Below, one piece after another: positions 6,611 to 10,706 of a stretch of DNA of 10,706 nt. Source of the stretch: Archaeoglobales archaeon (GTDB taxonomy: Archaea; Halobacteriota; Archaeoglobi; Archaeoglobales; Archaeoglobaceae); contig QMZF01000013.1 in the NCBI GenBank assembly GCA_003663055.1, positions 1 through 10,706 on the forward strand. Direction: 5' to 3'. The notes beneath the pieces were generated by a model. The model was not told where the DNA came from. It ran no database searches and saw nothing but the letters and a program-made list of their open reading frames with translations. The translations under genes were made by a program, and so were the position numbers. The first letter of the stretch is position 1. Every line of letters starts with the position of its first letter.

Positions 6611-8363
6611 GGAAAGCGGGGAAAAATTCAAGGAATTCTTGCACTCTTGAGAACTTTAATCATAAAGAGGGGGCTTTCGAGTCCTCAAGCTCTCGTTAAA
6701 ACCTTCAGCAAGCTCGTGGAGAAGAGGGGAAGATACATTGAACTGCTTGAGCAAGGTTACAATCCAGAAGAGGCTGAAGAGAAAATAGCTCAGGAACTCG
6801 AAGATTACGGTAAGAAGCTCGATGAACTACTCACTGGCGATATTGGAGAGTACGAGAGTGAACTTGACGAGGAATTCGACAGATTGGCGTCGCGGTTCGA
6901 TAAATTCCTCGACGAGTCTTTTAGAGAAATTGGAAGCAACGATTGACATAGCAAAAAAGATACTCGCTGGAGAGATTAGAGATTCGAAACTTGAAACGCT
7001 GAAAAGAATTTTAGGGTTAGTTTATCGTTCGAGTGAGCTGCCAGAAGAATTTGGAGATTTATCAGGCGGGAAAGTCATCATTTTTACGGAGTTCAAGGAC
7101 ACAGCTCACTATCTTTACAAAAAGCTACTCGAATGGGCTGAAAAAGAACTCGAAAATAGAAATGCTGTTAAAATATTCACTTCAGATAATAGCAGCGAAA
7201 TAGAAGACATAAAGAGATGGCTCGCCGAAAAGGGAGAAAGGATTTTGATAACCACCGATGTCGCTGGAGAAGGTTTAAATCTGCAGCATGCGAATATACT
7301 CGTAAATTACGAGATTACTTGGTCTCCAGTGAGACTTGAGCAGAGGATCGGCAGAATCTGGAGATACGGGCAGAAAAGGACTACTTACGTTTTCAATTTG
7401 TTCTTAGCCGATGCGTTAGAAAGAGAAGTTGCAGAGGTCGTATTCTCTAAGCTCTACGGAATATCTATCTCCCTTGGGAAGCTTGAGCCGATAGTTGGTG
7501 AAAAGATATTCCTTTCGACGATAAAGAACGAGCTTTTGGAGCACGCGCTTGAGGACAGAACTATTGGGGGATTTATACCTATCGAACTCGAGTTCAAAGA
7601 TAGAAAGGTTACACTCTCAGAGATGAGAATTATCGAACTCGTAACGAGAGATGCAAGGGCATTTGTCAACGCTTTCATTGCTGCTCTCAAAAAATTGGTC
7701 AGAGAGATCAAGCTTAAGAGGGTTTACCCATCCTCAGTTGAAGCTGAGAGGGTTCGAAACGATCTCCGATATTTGACTGGATTTAGAGATACATCCGAAG
7801 TTATGGAAACTGCGAGAAACATCGTTTTACTTATCTCCGAATTCGTAAACGCAGAGATTGAGGAGAGAGAGGAGAAGATACTGTTAAAGCTAAAAGACGG
7901 AAAAATCATAGACTTATCAAAGAAATCGCCAGAAGCAATTCTAACTGGAATTCTGCAGAATTTCGAGGTAGATTGTGCGAAGTATTTCGTTTTCAAGTCG
8001 GACAAGAAAGAGATTTTCGCGCTTTCTGAAGTCGAGATTTCCGTTGCTGAAGAAGTAAGATATATGGAGCCGGTAGGCATATCCGCAGATTTCGAAACTA
8101 AGAAATTGAAAATTTGGAGGGGTAAGCTGCTCTTGGAAAAACTACAAGGGCTTTTAATGCAAGCACTCCCCGTTGATGAGGTCTATGGCCTGGAAGATGT
8201 CCTTAATCAGATTCCGCAGATAATAATTGCAGCTAACAGCACCTACATCCAAAATGAGGCAAAAGAGGGGATTCTGAAGGTTATCGAGAACGTTAGAAAA
8301 TACGAAGACGTGAAAAGTCACTCAGAGGGCGAAGTTTCTTTTTCCACGAAAATCCAAAATTAA
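6611..8363 (+). pseudogene. SNF2-family helicase, C-terminal half only (RecA lobe 2 and tail)
   Basis: The reading frame opens abruptly beside the transposase remnant with LLRTLIIKRGLSSPQAL, the linker that follows RecA lobe 1 in DUF3883-associated SNF2 helicases. A long charged coiled region follows. A one-base frameshift near 6914 separates this part (open to 6946) from the remainder, which begins SLLEKLEATIDIAKKIL. The rest is intact for about 480 codons: KVIIFTEFKDTAHYL (motif IV), ILITTDVAGEGLNLQ (motif V) and EQRIGRIWRYGQ (motif VI with the arginine fingers), then a long C-terminal region ending at 8363. The N-terminal domain and lobe 1 with Walker A and DEXH are absent. Internal starts such as that at 6822 would not restore function. 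The insertion or its excision probably removed the 5' half. Confidence 0.82.
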
Positions 8364-8388
8364 AATAAATGATCCGAAATTTATCTTC

Positions 8389-8811
8389 TTGAGTTCTATT
8401 CTCCTTCCTGAAGCTGAGATAGTTCTCAGTAATGAAGTATGGGACTGGACTGAAGACGAGAGCATACCGATTGTAATGAACTATGAGGGGCTGAAAGGTA
8501 GAGAGGCTTCACGAGTATCCGGCTTTGAACACTTCGATGTTAGGAGTGTAAAGAGAGACAAGGAAGGGGGTGTCGTTGATGAAAGAATAATTGAAGTAAA
8601 AACGAAATTGGGAAGGAGCCTAAGTGTGAGTCTTAAAAGAGAAGAGTATGAGCTTGCCAGAAAGCTTGGCGACAAATATTGGATATACTTGGTTTATGGC
8701 ATCGGAACAGAAAAACCGGCGATATTGGCAATTAGAAACCCGCTGAAACGATTACCGTTCAGGAAAAAGGAAGCTCTTGAAAGAAGAGAAGAATACTTTT
8801 TTGGAATCTAA
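8389..8811 (+). CDS. DUF3883-like protein following the second helicase
   Basis: This 140-residue frame resembles the DUF3883 domain normally found at the C-terminus of the helicase family just upstream. Visible signs are GREAS at 37-41, FDVRSV at 49-54, an EVK triplet at 69-71 (RIIEVKTK), EEYELARKLGDKYWIYLVYG at 85-104, and IRNPLK at 115-120. E39, D50, E69 and K71 are laid out like a PD-(D/E)XK fold, though activity is unproven. The listed start is the TTG at 8389; no clear ribosome site precedes it. The frame has no stop between 8347 and 8389, where it overlaps the end of the helicase frame, so it may instead be the helicase's C-terminal domain split off by a frameshift near 8350. Confidence 0.65.
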   Translation: MSSILLPEAEIVLSNEVWDWTEDESIPIVMNYEGLKGREASRVSGFEHFDVRSVKRDKEGGVVDERIIEVKTKLGRSLSVSLKREEYELARKLGDKYWIYLVYGIGTEKPAILAIRNPLKRLPFRKKEALERREEYFFGI

Positions 8812-8826
8812 TCTTTAGAAAGAGGT

Positions 8827-10099
8827 ATGTCAGAGCCAACTACATTCGAGATCGGAAGAACTAAGATAACAATCTACGGTGGTTTGAACACCATAGGCGG
8901 AAATTGCGTAGTTATTAGATCTCCAACACAATCAGTAATGCTCGATCAAGGAGTAAATTTTCTGCAGTTAAAGAGTTTCTATGGTCTCTCAATTCAACCA
9001 GAAAGTGTTGAGGAACTTAGAGATATGGGAGTTTTACCACCCAGAGAAGCTTACGATGATATTGAGGAGGTATATATTTCCCATCTTCACTTAGATCATC
9101 TTGGAAGTCTGAATTTCCCGAATGAGGAAATTTCCGTTTATTTGCCTTCAAGAGAAGTAGCAGAGGTCTTGTCGCACTCCTGGTGGTTCGGGTGGAAGCA
9201 GCAGTTACTGCCCCAAACGCTTTCTTTCGCTGGTTTCGAGGATGTAAAAGAAAGTAAGAGTCTTAAGTTCACGAATGTGTCTCAGCGCTTATCCTTCATA
9301 TGCGTTCAGAATTGATACCGATGACGTATCGTTAATCTACACTGGAGATTTTAGAGTTAAATCCCTCCGGTTTGGAGATTCACTTTCTAATCTAAGTATA
9401 CTCGCCGAGGATGGTGTAGACATTGCTATCATCGAGGGAACTAATTTCGGTAGAAGGATGAACTACCTGACACCGAACCAATTTGAAGCTCTGTTTGATG
9501 AGCTTTTTGAAAACTATAGACAGAAGATTCTGTTTTTTACAGCTCATCCATTAGATTTTGAAGCAACTCTCTCGGTAATTGAACTACTGTGGAAACATAG
9601 TTACGTGCCTGTTTTTGAGAATCCATACTATGCACAAATTCTCGATGTCATGATCGAAATCTCAAACTATACGGTAGAGAACGACCTCATTTTCACACCT
9701 ATGAGGACTTCTGGGATTAAAACATACGAAAATTTCGAGATAGAATATTTGAGCAATTTAAAGGACATGAAATTAGCATTTTTTATTCCGATCTCTGGTA
9801 TAAAGGACATGGAGACTATTCTTAGATTGTTAAATCTACTTGGCGAAAACATCCTTCACGTTACAATTATAGGAGAGTCAATCGAAGAAGAGTGGATAAT
9901 TGAGGAAAGAAAACTTGAAAACTGGCTCAGTTTGCTGGGTATAACAAGCTACAGAATACACCTAAGCGGACATTATCACCCCTACGAGTTTGTAGAGATT
10001 ATTGATGCAATAAAACCCAAGAAAATAATTCCAATTCACACCATGCAGCCTGAAACCATGTTAAATTTGTTTCAAAAATTCTCCCAGAAATTTAGTTAA
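8827..10099 (+). pseudogene. RNase J-like metallo-beta-lactamase/beta-CASP hydrolase, frameshifted
   Basis: The ATG at 8827 follows the DUF3883-like gene by 15 bp, suggesting one transcript. The first frame (8827-9315) gives the metallo-beta-lactamase core: GGNCVVI, the first motif aspartate D40 in VMLDQG, and HLHLDH at H86-H91. Near 9275-9300 the frame breaks. The second frame (to 10099) resumes with AYPSYAFRIDT, YTGDFRV (motif IV), then a beta-CASP-like region and the closing LSGHYHPYEF and IPIHTMQPE motifs. Family members have a histidine (motif III, usually an HS pair) exactly where the frame breaks; none is visible in either frame, so a small deletion removed it. The family includes RNase J-type nucleases and relatives in defence loci. 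If no recoding occurs it is inactive. Confidence 0.75.
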
Positions 10100-10199
10100 A
10101 AAAATAATCACTATTAAAATCTTTTTACTCACTCTCTGCCAAAGCTTTAACTCTGAAATCATAGTGCTAGCCTTACTTTGGTTTTACCGTCAAATCTTA

Positions 10200-10490
10200 A
10201 AGATTAGCTGTTGTACTTTGGCTCAAACATGGCTATCAGCATAGGTAGTCCTTTGAGAGTTGTCAAGCAATATTAAAAACTCCAGAGCCGGACTTAGATT
10301 CTTCGAGCGAGCTGCATTCTCATAGTTTTGCTGTGTAAGCTTCTTTTGCTGGAACATATTTTCTACGCTCATCCTTTTCCCAAATCTTAGACCTTGTGCA
10401 AGATACAATGAATGGACTTTAGTTTCCTATCTTCAAGTCTTTTATAACTCTGTCAACAAGCTCCCTTCTCTGGCTATCTTTTCAGAATCT
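10200..10490 (-). pseudogene. Relic resembling a DUF6884-type protein
   Basis: Protein-like pieces on the minus strand lie in successive frames: RRELVDRVIKDLKIGN (about 10430-10480), SPFIVSCTRSKIWEKD with RRKYVPAKEAYTAKL (about 10320-10418), YENAARSKNLSPALEFLIL (about 10267-10325), YADSHV (about 10230-10247) and FEPKYNS (10207-10227). The order SCTRSKIW, then AYTAKLYENA, then LIL and EPKYN resembles DUF6884-like proteins (SCxxxK, then a YTGxLF-type segment, then an ILSAKYG segment). A 61-codon frame at 10223-10408 covers part of the same stretch but starts in the wrong frame for the SCTRSK segment. At least three frameshifts make it non-functional. It fills most of the space between the metallohydrolase gene and the tRNA. 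The family name is from memory and should be tested. Confidence 0.45.
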
Positions 10491-10511
10491 ATCTATTTTT
10501 ACAGGTAGTTA

Positions 10512-10595
10512 TGCGGGGGGCGGGATTTGAACCCGCGGACCCCTTCGGGACAGGGTCTTAAGCCCTGCGCCTTTTCCTGGCTAGGCAACCCCCGC
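10512..10595 (-). tRNA. tRNA-Leu (anticodon UAA)
   Basis: The minus strand folds as a complete class II tRNA. The acceptor stem is GCGGGGG with CCCCCGC and discriminator A (10512). The D stem is GCC/GGC around a loop containing AGCCAGG. The anticodon stem is CAGGG/CCCTG with loop CTTAAGA, giving anticodon UAA. The long variable arm contains CCCGAAGGG, typical of Leu, and the T arm is GCGGG-TTCAAAT-CCCGC. It has no intron and no encoded CCA. UAA reads UUA leucine codons. tRNA genes are common integration sites, but no duplicated 3' fragment of this gene was seen elsewhere in the window. Confidence 0.95.
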
Positions 10596-10650
10596 TTTTG
10601 CCGGTTAGGTGGTACCAATCTAAGGTTCTGCCAGTGGAATTGCTCATCTT

Positions 10651-10695
10651 GTTACGTTCTTGTTTGTGCTAAGGCGTACTATCGCCGGACGTAAC
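10651..10695. repeat. Nested inverted repeat upstream of tRNA-Leu
   Basis: Outer arms gttacgt (10651-10657) and acgtaac (10689-10695) are perfectly complementary. Inside them ggcg (10673-10676) and cgcc (10683-10686) form a second short stem around tactat. It could be a protein-binding palindrome or a small structured RNA, but the arms are short and may be chance. Confidence 0.3.
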
Positions 10696-10706
10696 TTAAT
10701 GCTTTG

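Noticed and set aside
6466..6699. Plus-strand 77-codon frame starting with an acidic stretch
   Set aside because: Its first part is antisense to the transposase LDEKTR block and its end overlaps the helicase linker in the wrong frame.
7454..8080. Minus-strand frames antisense to the second helicase
   Set aside because: The plus-strand helicase is intact here with clear motif order upstream; the antisense frames are Ser-rich shadows.
10512..10595. Intron in the tRNA gene
   Set aside because: The 84-nt gene folds fully as a class II tRNA; the extra length is the leucine variable arm.
1..10706. Sequencing error as the cause of all frameshifts
   Set aside because: Radical SAM, PLD-EVE, vapBC and about 1.4 kb of the second helicase have no frameshifts, and other genes carry large deletions as well, so uneven true decay fits better. 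Single lesions in base runs (for example 5155) may still be errors.
1..10706. CRISPR array
   Set aside because: No regularly spaced repeats were seen; the only tandem repeat is two 12-bp copies at 2481-2504.

Overview
The window looks like a decaying defence island in a hyperthermophilic euryarchaeon, plausibly Archaeoglobales. This is inferred from family resemblance, archaeal TATA boxes about 27 bp before start codons, leaderless starts, a DUF217-type VapB and an archaeal tRNA-Leu; no search was possible. Most genes here are broken by frameshifts, one nonsense codon and large internal or terminal deletions. A few are intact over more than 1 kb, so uniform sequencing error does not explain the pattern.

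Layout from left to right. At 75-682 (minus) is an intact vapBC toxin-antitoxin pair with a clear promoter. At 768-935 (minus) is an N-terminal scrap of a DUF499 (COG1483) ATPase that ends inside its Walker A loop. It abuts 929-1240 (plus), the C-terminal part of a PD-(D/E)XK-like protein. At 1238-2389 (minus) is a DUF1156 (COG1743) adenine DNA methylase missing its middle. At 2528-5800 (minus) is a tight operon read right to left: an SNF2/DUF3883 helicase reduced to its N-terminal and C-terminal domains, an intact PLD nuclease fused to an EVE domain, and an intact SplB-like radical SAM protein. A TATA box flanked by an inverted repeat precedes this operon. At about 5848-6600 is a rve-type (IS6-like) transposase remnant. 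At about 6611-8811 (plus) a second SNF2 helicase has lost its first RecA lobe and is followed by a DUF3883-like protein. At 8827-10099 (plus) is an RNase J-like metallo-beta-lactamase gene frameshifted at a metal-binding motif. At about 10200-10490 (minus) is a DUF6884-like relic, and at 10512-10595 (minus) a complete tRNA-Leu(UAA).

The ancestral locus appears to have combined a DNA methylase, a DUF499 ATPase, a nuclease-like protein, two SNF2/DUF3883 helicases and the PLD-EVE/radical SAM pair. DUF1156, DUF499 and SNF2/DUF3883 genes are known to cluster in prokaryotic defence islands. The methylase, ATPase and helicase engines are now destroyed. The PLD-EVE plus radical SAM pair survives with its reading frames and motifs intact, and is the best candidate for an autonomous, poorly described module, possibly a restriction-like system that senses modified DNA or RNA bases.
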